Position numbers and translations under genes: made by a program. Below the pieces are notes generated by a model. That model had not been told where the DNA came from. It was given only the letters and a program-made list of their open reading frames with translations, and ran no database searches. This document shows, piece after piece, positions 43,482-54,579 of a DNA stretch of 64,000 bases. Position 1 is the first letter of the stretch; each line of letters opens with the position of its first letter. The stretch comes from OLB7 sp966250335 (lineage in GTDB: Bacteria > Bacteroidota > Ignavibacteria > OLB7), in NCBI GenBank assembly GCA_966250335.1, contig CBINGZ010000001.1, positions 62,001 through 126,000 of the forward strand, read 5' to 3'.

Positions 43482-44576
43482 ATGACCATACGCACTAAAC
43501 GGATCGTTCTTACAGCTCTTTCGCTGGCCGTTATCGGCGCGCTCGCCATCCCCAAGATTCTCTCCATGAGCGAAGAGCCGAAGGAGAAGCCGAAAGGGGG
43601 GGGAGGCGGCGGACGCGGCGGCGCCGTCAGCGTGCAGGCGTATATAGCCCGCCCCGAGCGGCTGGACGACAAGATCTTCGTCTCCGGAACCGTGATGCCG
43701 AACGAGAACGTGGAGCTTCACAGCGAGACCTCCGGCAAGATCGTCTCGATCAACTTCAAGGAGGGGGGATACGTGAGCAGGGGGCAGCTGCTGGTGAAGA
43801 TCAACGACGCCGACCTGCAGGCGCAGCTCAAGAAGGCGATCTACAAGAAGGAACTGCTCGACTCCAAGGAACTCCGCCAGCGCCAGCTTCTGCAGAAGGA
43901 GGCGGTCAGCCAGTCCGAGTACGACGTGGCGCTGAACGAGGTGAACACGGCGGTCGCGGAGATCGAGCTGATCCGCGCACAGATCGCCAAGACCGAGATC
44001 CGCGCTCCCTTCTCCGGGGTGATCGGATTGCGCTACGTAAGCGAGGGGAGCTTCATCTCTCCCTCCACTCCTGTCGCAACCTTCTACAGCGTCGACCCGG
44101 TCAAGGTCGATTTCGCCATCCCGGAGAAATATGCGGCCTCGGTCAGGATCGGCGCCGATATCTCCTTCACGGTGGAGGGCTCCGACAACGGGTTCAGCGG
44201 ACGGGTCTACGCCGTGGAACCGAAGATCGACCAGACGACCCGGACGCTGCAGGTGCGCGCGCTCTGCTCCAACGGCGGCGGAAAGATCGCACCGGGAGCG
44301 TTCGCGCAGATCGAACTGCTGCTGCATGAGATCGGCGATGCCATCATGGTCCCGTCGGAAGCGGTGATTCCGGAGCTTGAGGGGAAGAAGGTCTTCGTGT
44401 CGAAGGAGGGAAAGGCGGAACCGCGCAAGATCATCGCGGGCATCAGGACCGACAAGAAGGTGCAGGTGATCGAGGGGCTCAACCCGGGGGATACCGTGGT
44501 GACCTCCGGCATTCTGCAGGTACGCCCCGGCTCGGCGCTGAAGATCACATCGGTCGTCGACACCACAAGCAACTGA
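43482..44576 (+). CDS. RND efflux membrane fusion protein
   Basis: A 364-residue periplasmic adaptor read from MTIRTKRIVL, with one N-terminal membrane anchor. A glycine-rich linker (GGGGGRGG, near residue 45) precedes a biotinyl-lipoyl domain (ENVELHSETSGKIVSINFKE), a helical hairpin (about 105-160) and a beta-barrel domain (EIRAPFSGVIGLRYVSEGSF, SVDPVKVDFAIPEKYA). It links the pump at 44657 to the TolC-like channel at 47784, and the three genes form one operon with an 80-base gap after this gene. Confidence 0.92.
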   Translation: MTIRTKRIVLTALSLAVIGALAIPKILSMSEEPKEKPKGGGGGGRGGAVSVQAYIARPERLDDKIFVSGTVMPNENVELHSETSGKIVSINFKEGGYVSRGQLLVKINDADLQAQLKKAIYKKELLDSKELRQRQLLQKEAVSQSEYDVALNEVNTAVAEIELIRAQIAKTEIRAPFSGVIGLRYVSEGSFISPSTPVATFYSVDPVKVDFAIPEKYAASVRIGADISFTVEGSDNGFSGRVYAVEPKIDQTTRTLQVRALCSNGGGKIAPGAFAQIELLLHEIGDAIMVPSEAVIPELEGKKVFVSKEGKAEPRKIIAGIRTDKKVQVIEGLNPGDTVVTSGILQVRPGSALKITSVVDTTSN

Positions 44577-44656
44577 TACGGAACGACCGGCCCACGTCAC
44601 CCCCCCGACCGGGCCGGACCGACTTCAACCCCCAAGTGATTTCAACCCCATAGATC

Positions 44657-47600
44657 ATGAGTCTATCAGCACTCAGCATACGACGCCCGGTCCTGGCGCT
44701 CGTCATGTCGATCGTCGTCGTCCTCTTCGGAGCGATCGGATTCTTCTCGCTCGGCGTCCGTGAGTATCCGGCGGTCGATCCCCCGATCATCAACGTGACG
44801 ACGACCTACGCCGGCGCGAACTCGGACGTGATCGAATCGCAGATCACCGAGCCGCTGGAGGCGTCGATCAACGGCATCGCGGGTATCCGGACCCTTACCT
44901 CCACCAGCCGTGAGGGACGGAGCCAGATCACCGTCGAGTTCGATCTGGGAGTCGATCTGGAGACGGCCGCCAACGACGTTCGCGACCGCGTCTCCCGCGC
45001 CATCCGGACTCTTCCGCAGGACGCCGATCCCCCCACCGTCGCCAAGGTCGACGCCGACGCGAGCCCGATCCTCTTCCTGACGATCCAGAGCGACCAGCGC
45101 GACCCGCTGGAGGTGAACGACATCGCCACGAACGTCTTCAAGGAGCGGCTGCAGACGATCCCCGGCATCAGCGACATCAACATCTGGGGCGAAAAGAAAT
45201 ATTCGATGCGCCTGGTCCTCGATCCGGCCCGCCTCTCCGCCTACAAGCTGACCCCGCAGGATATCCGCGCGGCCCTCGTCAGCGAGAACGTGGAGCTCCC
45301 CGCCGGCAAGATCGAGGGGAACAGCACCGAGCTTACGGTCCGGACGATGGGACGGCTGGAGGCGCCCGAGGATTTCAACAATATGGTCCTCAAGTCGGTC
45401 GACGGCCGGATGGTCCGTCTGCGCGATGTGGGACGCGCCGAGCTCGCGCCGGAGAACGCCAGGACGCTGCTGAAGCTCAACGGCATTCCGATGATCGGCG
45501 TGGCGATCCTGCCGCAGCCGGGGGCCAACAACGTGGCGATCGCCGACGCGGTCTACAAGAGGATCGAGGAGATCAAGAAGGATCTTCCGGCCGACATCCG
45601 CGTGGGGAACGGATTCGACACCACGATCTACATCAAGAAGTCGATCGTCGAGGTGGTGGAGACGATCGGCATCGCGTTCGTGCTGGTGGCGCTCATCATC
45701 TTTCTCTTCCTGCGGAACTGGCGCACCACCCTTATCCCGGTGCTCGCCATCCCGGTCTCGCTGATCGGGACCTTCTTCATCATGTCGCTGGCCGGCTTCT
45801 CCATCAACGTTCTCACCATGCTCGGGATCGTTCTGGCGATCGGCCTGGTGGTGGACGACGCCATCGTGGTGCTGGAGAATATCTACGCCAAGATCGAGGA
45901 GGGGATGCCGGTGATGCAGGCCGGCCTGATCGGGTCGAAGGAGATCTTCTTCGCCGTCATCGCCACGACCGTCGCGCTGGTGGCGGTCTTCCTGCCGGTC
46001 ATGTTCCTTGAAGGTCTGACCGGACGACTCTTCCGCGAGTTCGGCGTGGTGATCGCCGGTTCGGTCGCCATCTCCGCGTTCGTGGCGCTCACGCTCACCC
46101 CGATGCTCGCCACCCGTCTGATCAAAGGGAAGGGACACGGACGGTTCTACACCGCCACCGAACCCTTCTTCGAGAAGATGACGCAGGGCTACCGGAACTC
46201 GCTGACGACGTTCATGCGCCATCGCTGGCTGGCGTTCCCGATCATGATCGCCTCGGGCGTGCTGACGTATGTTCTGGGAACAGCCATTCCGACCGAGCTT
46301 GCCCCGCTGGAGGACCGCGGCCGACTCCGCATCTCGGCGACGGCGCCGGAGGGGACATCGTTCGACTATATGCGGGACTACATGGACGACCTGGCCAAGC
46401 TGGTCACCGACTCCGTGCCGGAGCAGGAGGCGGTGATCGCCATCACCGGCGGCGGCGGCAACAACAGCGCGAACAACGGGCTCATCAACCTGATCCTGAA
46501 GGACCCGGAGCTGCGCGGCCGGTCCCAGCAGCAGATCGCCGACGCCCTCTCCAGGCAGCTCTCCAACCTGACCGGAGCGCGCACCTTCCCGGCGCAGGAG
46601 CCGACCATCGGCGACCGTCGCGGCGGCCTTCCGGTACAGTTCGTGATCCAGGCGCCGAGCCTGGAGAAGCTGAAGGAGGTTCTGCCGACGTTCCTGGAGG
46701 AAGCGGGAAAGGACCCGACCTTCCAGTTCGTCGACGTCAACCTGAAGTTCAACAAGCCGGAGCTCCGCATCGACATCGAGCGTGAGAAGGCGAAGAGTCT
46801 GGGAATATCGATTCTCGATGTTGCGCAGACGCTCCAGCTCGCCTTCAGCGAACAGCGCCTGGGGTATTTCATCAAGGGAGGGAAGCAGTACCAGGTGATC
46901 GCCGAGCTCGAGCGTGAGAACCGGAACAAACCGCTCGATCTCCGTTCGATCTTCGTTCGTGCCCGCGACGGCGAACTGGTGCAGCTCGACAACCTGGTGA
47001 AGATCTCCGAGCAGAGCAATCCTCCGCAGCTCTTCAGGTTCAACCGCTACGTTTCGGCGACGATCTCGGCGAACCCGGCGGCCGGAAAGACGATGGGGGA
47101 CGGCATCACGGCGATGGAGAATATCGCATCGCATACGCTCGACGAGACCTTCTCGACCTCGCTGGCGGGCCCCTCGCGAGACTACGCCGAGAGCTCGTCG
47201 ACGCTCCTCTTCGCGTTCCTTCTGGCGCTGACGCTGATCTACCTGGTGCTCGCCGGACAGTTCGAGAGCTTCCGCGATCCCTTCATCATTCTGCTGACGG
47301 TTCCGCTGGCTCTGGCCGGAGCGCTTCTCTCGGTCTGGTATTTCAACCAGACCCTGAACATCTTCAGCCAGATCGGCATCATCATGCTGATAGGACTCGT
47401 CACCAAGAACGGCATTCTGATCGTGGAGTTCGCCAACCAGCGGAAGGAGGATGGGCTGACGGTGTATGACGCGCTCATGGACGCGTCGGTCTCCCGATTC
47501 CGTCCGATCCTGATGACGAGCCTTGCCACGATCCTCGGCGTCGTGCCGATCGCCCTTGCACTGGGCGCTGGGGCCGAGAGCCGCGTCTCCATGGGCATCG

Positions 47601-47767
47601 CCGTCATCGGCGGTCTCCTCTTCTCCGGCGTGCTTACACTCTACGTGATCCCGGCCATCTACTCCTATCTCTCGAAGGATAGAAAGCTGGTGAACGAACA
47701 GGATCTGATCATCTCCTATCCACCGAAGGAACTGCCGACCTATGCCGAAGCCGAACGTGTGGAATAA
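44657..47767 (+). CDS. RND family efflux pump (HAE1 type)
   Basis: A 1036-residue inner-membrane pump. The first transmembrane helix (residues 10-30) and a large periplasmic loop are followed by TM2-6. The proton-relay aspartates lie in LVVDDAIVVLENI of TM4. The second half repeats this layout, with GLVTKNGILIVEFANQ in TM10 bringing the relay lysine. The length matches the usual 1030-1050. Hydrophobe/multidrug export is the usual role of this group and is inferred. A regulator is not next to it. Confidence 0.95.
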   Translation: MSLSALSIRRPVLALVMSIVVVLFGAIGFFSLGVREYPAVDPPIINVTTTYAGANSDVIESQITEPLEASINGIAGIRTLTSTSREGRSQITVEFDLGVDLETAANDVRDRVSRAIRTLPQDADPPTVAKVDADASPILFLTIQSDQRDPLEVNDIATNVFKERLQTIPGISDINIWGEKKYSMRLVLDPARLSAYKLTPQDIRAALVSENVELPAGKIEGNSTELTVRTMGRLEAPEDFNNMVLKSVDGRMVRLRDVGRAELAPENARTLLKLNGIPMIGVAILPQPGANNVAIADAVYKRIEEIKKDLPADIRVGNGFDTTIYIKKSIVEVVETIGIAFVLVALIIFLFLRNWRTTLIPVLAIPVSLIGTFFIMSLAGFSINVLTMLGIVLAIGLVVDDAIVVLENIYAKIEEGMPVMQAGLIGSKEIFFAVIATTVALVAVFLPVMFLEGLTGRLFREFGVVIAGSVAISAFVALTLTPMLATRLIKGKGHGRFYTATEPFFEKMTQGYRNSLTTFMRHRWLAFPIMIASGVLTYVLGTAIPTELAPLEDRGRLRISATAPEGTSFDYMRDYMDDLAKLVTDSVPEQEAVIAITGGGGNNSANNGLINLILKDPELRGRSQQQIADALSRQLSNLTGARTFPAQEPTIGDRRGGLPVQFVIQAPSLEKLKEVLPTFLEEAGKDPTFQFVDVNLKFNKPELRIDIEREKAKSLGISILDVAQTLQLAFSEQRLGYFIKGGKQYQVIAELERENRNKPLDLRSIFVRARDGELVQLDNLVKISEQSNPPQLFRFNRYVSATISANPAAGKTMGDGITAMENIASHTLDETFSTSLAGPSRDYAESSSTLLFAFLLALTLIYLVLAGQFESFRDPFIILLTVPLALAGALLSVWYFNQTLNIFSQIGIIMLIGLVTKNGILIVEFANQRKEDGLTVYDALMDASVSRFRPILMTSLATILGVVPIALALGAGAESRVSMGIAVIGGLLFSGVLTLYVIPAIYSYLSKDRKLVNEQDLIISYPPKELPTYAEAERVE

Positions 47768-47783
47768 GAAGAGACGAAATTCA

Positions 47784-49106
47784 ATGCATCGAATAAAGAT
47801 ATTCTCTATCGCGATCTCCGCGGCGGCCCTCCTTACGACGGCCGCCGCTCCTCTTCATGCCCAGTCGCGGCTCACGCTCGATGAGGCGGTCGGACTGGCG
47901 CGCGAGAACAACCGCCGGGTGAAGCTGGCGCAGGCCGATCTGGAGATCGCCGGCAACGACGTCACCTGGGGGAACGCCGGCCTGATGCCGAGAGTCGATC
48001 TGACGGCAGGATACACCGGCGAGCTCAACAACGCCCGGCAGACCTACGCCTCCGGCGACATCGTCGACGGCGGGGCCGCCGGATCGAGCATGATCTCCAG
48101 CGGCATCGGCGTGGGCTGGACGGCGTTCGACGGGTTCCGCTCGGGCGCCGTATACGACAGGCTGCAGCAGCAGGAGACGCGGGCGCAGGCTCAGGTCGAG
48201 CTTACGACGGAGGATGTGACGGCGCAGGTCATCCGTGCATACTACGATGTAGTGAGGCAGCAGCAGGTCCACAAGGTTCTGCGCGCGGCGGCGGTGGTCT
48301 CCGAGGGACGCCTTGAGAACGTTCAATCGAGATATGATGTGGGAGAAAGCTCCAAGCGGGAGCTGCTGCCGGCAAGGGTCGACCTGAACGCCGACCGCTC
48401 CACGGTGCTGCGGCAGGAGGTGACGGTGCAGAACGCGAAGTCGGCGCTCAATCTGCTGCTGGCGCGCGACGCCGCCCTCGACTTTACGGTCGAGGATACG
48501 ATCATCGTCGACTCCGGACTCGATCTTCCCACGCTCCGGACGGAAGCCCTCGCCGCGAACCGACATATCAGGATCGCCGACATCGACGGGAAGATCGCTG
48601 AACTCGAGTTGAGGGAAGTGGAGTCGGGACGCTGGCCGAGGCTCGGGCTCAATCTGGGCTACAACTTCTCCCAGGCCGAAACCGAGACGGGGCTGATCAC
48701 CAGCAACCGGAGCAACGGCCTCACCTACGGCGTATCGGCGTCACTTAACCTGTTCGACGGGTTCAACACGAACCGAGGGTCCGAAAACGCCCGCATCGAA
48801 ATAGCCGCCGCGAAGATCGAACGCGAGGAGATCGAAAAGCAGGTCGAAACCGAACTGCTCCAGGCGCACCGGAACTATCGCAACCGACTCGACCTGATGG
48901 CGCTTGAGCGGGAGAACCTGGCGCTTGCAAAGGAGAATCTCGACATAGCGCTGGAGCGGTTCCGGGTAGGATCGATCATCGCGCTGGAGCTGCGCGAAGC
49001 ACAGAATGCGCTTGTGGCGGCGGAGAGCCGGCTGCTTTCGGCACAGTACGAGGCAAAACTGGCGGAGACGGAGTTGTTGAGGTTGAGTGGGCGGCTGGGG
49101 TTGTAA
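47784..49106 (+). CDS. TolC-family outer-membrane efflux channel
   Basis: A 440-residue protein read from MHRIKIFSIA, 16 bases after the pump stop. The signal peptide ends PLHAQ. Two repeated halves contain the long alpha-barrel helices (LTLDEAVGLARENNRRVKLA; IEKQVETELLQAHRNYRNRL) and the outer-membrane strands (GLTYGVSASLNLFDGF). The protein forms the exit duct of the tripartite pump. The distal end of the CRISPR array begins about 40 bases after its stop. The first decayed repeat there could act as its terminator. Confidence 0.93.
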   Translation: MHRIKIFSIAISAAALLTTAAAPLHAQSRLTLDEAVGLARENNRRVKLAQADLEIAGNDVTWGNAGLMPRVDLTAGYTGELNNARQTYASGDIVDGGAAGSSMISSGIGVGWTAFDGFRSGAVYDRLQQQETRAQAQVELTTEDVTAQVIRAYYDVVRQQQVHKVLRAAAVVSEGRLENVQSRYDVGESSKRELLPARVDLNADRSTVLRQEVTVQNAKSALNLLLARDAALDFTVEDTIIVDSGLDLPTLRTEALAANRHIRIADIDGKIAELELREVESGRWPRLGLNLGYNFSQAETETGLITSNRSNGLTYGVSASLNLFDGFNTNRGSENARIEIAAAKIEREEIEKQVETELLQAHRNYRNRLDLMALERENLALAKENLDIALERFRVGSIIALELREAQNALVAAESRLLSAQYEAKLAETELLRLSGRLGL

Positions 49107-49147
49107 ATGTCGGAGAGATGCGGAGTTCGAAATGATTTAGGAAGTAT

Positions 49148-49443
49148 GCATCCGCTCCGAAGAGCGGATGCTGGTATAACAAGATCGGTGATTTACCTAT
49201 AACAGAACATCTTTCAATCCTCATCTGCCCTGGAGGGCAGATGCTGGCCAACACTGGATTGAAATTACGAGGCATTGATGTTCTTTGCCTCGTAATTTCA
49301 ATCGATCCTCATACACCACGAAGGTGGGTGTTACGGCTTAATCGCGATTAAGATTCCGACAAGCCATGTCATGCTTGCAACCCTCATTCGCCACCAACAC
49401 GGAGGTTACACTATCTCACCCGGCGGCTTAACTGCACATGGGT
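49148..49443 (-). repeat. Strongly decayed distal CRISPR repeats
   Basis: Four diverged copies lie near 49148, 49211, 49296 and 49374. The copy at 49148 keeps a perfect nine-pair stem (CATCCGCTC/GAGCGGATG) and so does the one at 49211 (CATCTGCCC/GGGCAGATG). The copy at 49296 changes CATCCGCC to CATACACC with partly matching changes opposite (GGTGGGTG). The copy at 49374 has lost pairing. Spacing is about 63 to 85 bases. This is the trailer end of the array, where the oldest units are expected. Confidence 0.7.
49258..49302. repeat. Perfect 17-bp inverted repeat in the array trailer
   Basis: The arms ATTGAAATTACGAGGCA and TGCCTCGTAATTTCAAT are exact complements with an 11-base loop. The outer ends ATTGAAA/TTTCAAT equal the 3' end of the crRNA repeat in both directions. 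It lies between decayed repeats. Confidence 0.8.
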
Positions 49444-52400
49444 CTTTCAATCCTCATCCGCTGCGAACGCAACGCTACATACCAGGCCATACGGTCGACG
49501 ACACCGTAGAAGCCCTTTCAATCCTCATCCGCCGCGAACGCGGATGCTACAAGGCCCGGGAGGAGATGCAGGACCTGGCGATCGAGCTTTCAATTCTCAT
49601 CCACCACGAAAGTGGATGTTACACAGTTAGCATCTCGGCCAACGATTCCCAATCATCCTTTCAATTCTCATCCGCCATGAAGGCGGATGCTACACCCGTC
49701 GCCGCTGCCTCCGATCACGATGTGTAACTTTCAATCCTCATCCGCCATGAAGGCGGATGCTACAGGTATCCTCTGGAGATCAAGCCGACCGACTTTCAAT
49801 CCTCATCCGCCGCGAACGCGGATGCTACGATGTGTCGTCTACGCCATCCATCCGGCGCAGATCTTTCAATCCTCATCCGCCACGAAGGCGGATGCTACTC
49901 GAAGACCTTGCCGATGCCGGCAGCCCGCTGGACCTTTCAATCCTCATCCGCCACGAAGACGGATGCTACGACCTTACGGCATCGAACGGCGATGCTCTGT
50001 CGAAACTTTCAATCCTCATCCGCCACGAAGGCGGATGCTACAGGTCGTCGTGGACCGTGATCATTTGGAGGATAGGCCTTTCAATCCTCATCCGCCACGA
50101 AGGCGGATGCTACGTAGCAAGAGTTACAGGATACGACCAGTACGTGGCCTTTCAATCCTCATCCGCCACGAAGGCGGATGCTACTCGCTGGATCAAACGA
50201 CAATCAGGGGGCGTATGGGCTTTCAATCCTCATCCGCCACGAAGGCGGATGCTACGCGGAGTGGCCACCGCAGCGCCAGCGCCACAGGAGGCTTTCAATC
50301 CTCATCCGCCACGAAGGCGGATGCTACGCTATGCCATGCCCGCGGTCCATCGGAATCAGGGCTTTCAATCCTCATCCGCCACGAAGGCGGATGCTACAGG
50401 ACACGAGGTCCGGCATCTGGGTGATCACGATCTTTCAATCCTCATCCGCCACGAAGGCGGATGCTACCTCCCGCATCTTGCCGAGTTGATCCTGTCGGAA
50501 CACCTTTCAATCCTCATCCGCCACGAAGGCGGATGCTACCACCTCCGCCGGAGGCGAGATCAGCGCCGCCGCGTTCTTTCAATCCTCATCCGCCACGAAG
50601 GCGGATGCTACGTCGTCGGCGTAGGAGCATCGCCATACGATAAGGCCTTTCAATCCTCATCCGCCACGAAGGCGGATGCTACGTCCCATGTCGATCCCGA
50701 CCCCGTTGATGCGCCTCTTTCAATCCTCATCCGCCACGAAGGCGGATGCTACTCCAGCGTATGCGTAGCGTCGCTCCCGTGATCGTTCTTTCAATCCTCA
50801 TCCGCCACGAAGGCGGATGCTACGTGAAGACGGAGTCGGCGACCTTGCCGGCATCGCGCTTTCAATCCTCATCCGCCACGAAGGCGGATGCTACGATCAC
50901 CATCCCCCCGCTGGACGTTCCACCCGTTCTTTCAATCCTCATCCGCCACGAAGGCGGATGCTACGCGGCTATCAAGTCAATCCAGAGCTACGACGAGTGC
51001 TTTCAATCCTCATCCGCCACGAAGGCGGATGCTACGTGCCGTTGTAGCCACGGCCCGATTCGTTGACGGTCTTTCAATCCTCATCCGCCACGAAGGCGGA
51101 TGCTACGGGTCCGGTGCATGCTCCGCGACGGTGATCGAGACCTTTCAATCCTCATCCGCCACGAAGGCGGATGCTACCCGAGGAATCGGGCGAAGACTTC
51201 ACAACCACAACCTTTCAATCCTCATCCGCCACGAAGGCGGATGCTACCCCGCATCGTCTTCGCCCCAACCTGCAGCCCGGCCTTTCAATCCTCATCCGCC
51301 ACGAAGGCGGATGCTACTACGGGAGCGGGTTCCCCAAGAGCCTCGACGTGTCCTTTCAATCCTCATCCGCCACGAAGGCGGATGCTACCCCGCCCTGGCG
51401 TGCATCTGGCGGCAGAGGGTGTCTTTCAATCCTCATCCGCCACGAAGGCGGATGCTACCGAACAATCTCGATCTGACGCAATGCCGTGTACCCTTTCAAT
51501 CCTCATCCGCCACGAAGGCGGATGCTACTCGACTGGGCGCGGTTTCGCGACCTGGTCAGGGTCTTTCAATCCTCATCCGCCACGAAGGCGGATGCTACTT
51601 CGATGTCGCGGAGGAGATCTTCGCGGAGATCAGCTTTCAATCCTCATCCGCCACGAAGGCGGATGCTACGGCGATCTCCTCGTTCTGAAGCAGGGGACGA
51701 ACGTCTTTCAATCCTCATCCGCCACGAAGGCGGATGCTACCCCGCATCGTCTTCGCCCCAACCTGCAGCCCGACCTTTCAATCCTCATCCGCCACGAAGG
51801 CGGATGCTACATGCGTACTTCGGTACGCGGAAGGGGATGACCACCTTTCAATCCTCATCCGCCACGAAGGCGGATGCTACTCGACAAGGGTGTCATGGAT
51901 ATCCGGCAGGACACCTTTCAATCCTCATCCGCCACGAAGGCGGATGCTACGCCGAGTACACCAAGCTGAAGGAGGAGGTCGGCAACTTTCAATCCTCATC
52001 CGCCACGAAGGCGGATGCTACAGGACCCCGGTACAATGCCGGGATACCATCGAACGCTTTCAATCCTCATCCGCCACGAAGGCGGATGCTACACTCTTCC
52101 GGGCGTGGCGATGGCTGGTCGGCCATCTTTCAATCCTCATCCGCCACGAAGGCGGATGCTACGCGTCCAGTAAGAGCCCGACACATCCGATCGCGACCTT
52201 TCAATCCTCATCCGCCACGAAGGCGGATGCTACGTACACCCTTAACTCGTGCCCGTAGTCGTAGAACCGCTTTCAATCCTCATCCGCCACGAAGGCGGAT
52301 GCTACAAGGCTCGGGGTGTAAGATGTTTATCAATCGAGGCTTTCAATCCTCATCCGCCACGAAGGCGGATGCTACGGGAAATAGCAGGAGCAAAAACATC

Positions 52401-54579
52401 GCCCGATGTCTTTCAATCCTCATCCGCCACGAAGGCGGATGCTACATGGAGGGGAAGGGGATCGCCAAGCTCTCCACGGACTTTCAATCCTCATCCGCCA
52501 CGAAGGCGGATGCTACGCCAGCGCCACAGGTGCGGTAGGGGATCGACTCGATCTTTCAATCCTCATCCGCCACGAAGGCGGATGCTACGAGTCGATCGAG
52601 CGGCGTAAAGCCGTCAAGAAGACCTTTCAATCCTCATCCGCCACGAAGGCGGATGCTACCTTGAATCCGACGGCTACACGAAGCATCAGGCGCACTTTCA
52701 ATCCTCATCCGCCACGAAAGCGGATGCTACATTCGGCGTTCGGGGAGGTCGACGAGCGGAAGGTCTTTCAATCCTCATCCGCCACGAAGGCGGATGCTAC
52801 ATGATTGCACAGACGAAATGGTATCTGGGGATACCGTCTTTCAATCCTCATCCGCCACGAAGGCGGATGCTACCTCGATACCCTCGGCGTCTACCAGCAG
52901 GCTCTGACCTTTCAATCCTCATCCGCCACGAAGGCGGATGCTACGCCTGTGCTCGTGCGTCCGCCTCGGTCTCCTCGACCTTTCAATCCTCATCCGCCAC
53001 GAAGGCGGATGCTACGATCCGACCCTCTACTACGGCCCGGCGCAGCTCCGCTTTCAATCCTCATCCGCCACGAAGGCGGATGCTACGACGATTCATCCGG
53101 ATCGACAGCTACTGGCAGAAACTTTCAATCCTCATCCGCCACGAAGGCGGATGCTACTTGAGCGCCGCGTCAACGTCGGTGAAAATCTTGTTCTTTCAAT
53201 CCTCATCCGCCACGAAGGCGGATGCTACGTTCGCGAGGTCGTCGTGGTGAACGTCTTGGTCGTCTTTCAATCCTCATCCGCCACGAAGGCGGATGCTACG
53301 AATACAAGGACCGGATCGCCGAGGGCTACCAGAACTTTCAATCCTCATCCGCCACGAAGGCGGATGCTACGATCGATACCAGCAAGGGGCCCGATATGGA
53401 GCTGCGCTTTCAATCCTCATCCGCCACGAAGGCGGATGCTACCCGGCACCCCCGCCGAGGATATCGGCTCCGATATCTTTCAATCCTCATCCGCCACGAA
53501 GGCGGATGCTACCTCATGCGGGTATATCTGCGGCCCCCTGTCCGGATCTTTCAATCCTCATCCGCCACGAAGGCGGATGCTACTGGATACACCGCGCGAT
53601 ACTCGGCGTATACTGATTCTTTCAATCCTCATCCGCCACGAAGGCGGATGCTACGAGCGTGAGGCCCCGAAACTGGCTCGCCGGAGGGAGCTTTCAATCC
53701 TCATCCGCCACGAAGGCGGATGCTACGCGTTGGATTGCCGGAGCGTGTGACGATGAGATCCCCTTTCAATCCTCATCCGCCACGAAGGCGGATGCTACCA
53801 GTCCCTCATTGCCGAATTCGGAGACCTGAACGTCTTTCAATCCTCATCCGCCACGAAGGCGGATGCTACCAGTCCCTCATTGCCGAATTCGGAGACCTGA
53901 ACGTCTTTCAATCCTCATCCGCCACGAAGGCGGATGCTACGCGCGCGGAGGGAGGTGAGCCTTGCACTCACCAAAGCTTTCAATCCTCATCCGCCACGAA
54001 GGCGGATGCTACCCGGCAACCGGATCACCGTGGAGGATCACCTGGTCTTTCAATCCTCATCCGCCACGAAGGCGGATGCTACGCCTCGACGCAGGCGCAG
54101 GTGATGGCTCGTATTGCCTTTCAATCCTCATCCGCCACGAAGGCGGATGCTACCCTACCGCGCAGGCTATGCCCTCCGCGCTGCCCTTCTTTCAATCCTC
54201 ATCCGCCACGAAGGCGGATGCTACGTGACGATCGTTCGCGCCGGCAAGATCGCCGAGACCTTTCAATCCTCATCCGCCACGAAGGCGGATGCTACCGGCG
54301 ATGCGTGGATTAACATGCCGAATACGTTGGGCTTTCAATCCTCATCCGCCACGAAGGCGGATGCTACATCGCGCGTCCCGACATTTACCACCGCGTAGAC
54401 ACTTTCAATCCTCATCCGCCACGAAGGCGGATGCTACAACGCGGTCGATGCGAGCTGCTGGGGACTCTACAACTTTCAATCCTCATCCGCCACGAAGGCG
54501 GATGCTACCCGGCTGTCATCGACACGATCAAAGAGCACTCCGACTTTCAATCCTCATCCGCCACGAAGGCGGATGCTAC
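49444..54579 (-). CRISPR. Type I-C CRISPR array, 73 recognisable repeats
   Basis: The repeat is 36 bases. In the transcribed (minus) direction it begins GTAGCATCCGCC, has the stem CATCCGCC/GGCGGATG around a five-base loop, and ends GATTGAAAG, as expected for type I-C. Sixty-seven units from 49863 to 54544 are canonical or differ by one base (49934 and 52695). Six more (49444, 49515, 49587, 49658, 49728, 49793) are variant. Spacers are 34-37 bases. Two spacer pairs repeat: 53799-53833 equals 53870-53904, and 51248-51281 nearly equals 51741-51774. The leader is at the right, next to cas2, with decay on the left. Cas5c should cut each repeat at the hairpin base. Confidence 0.98.
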
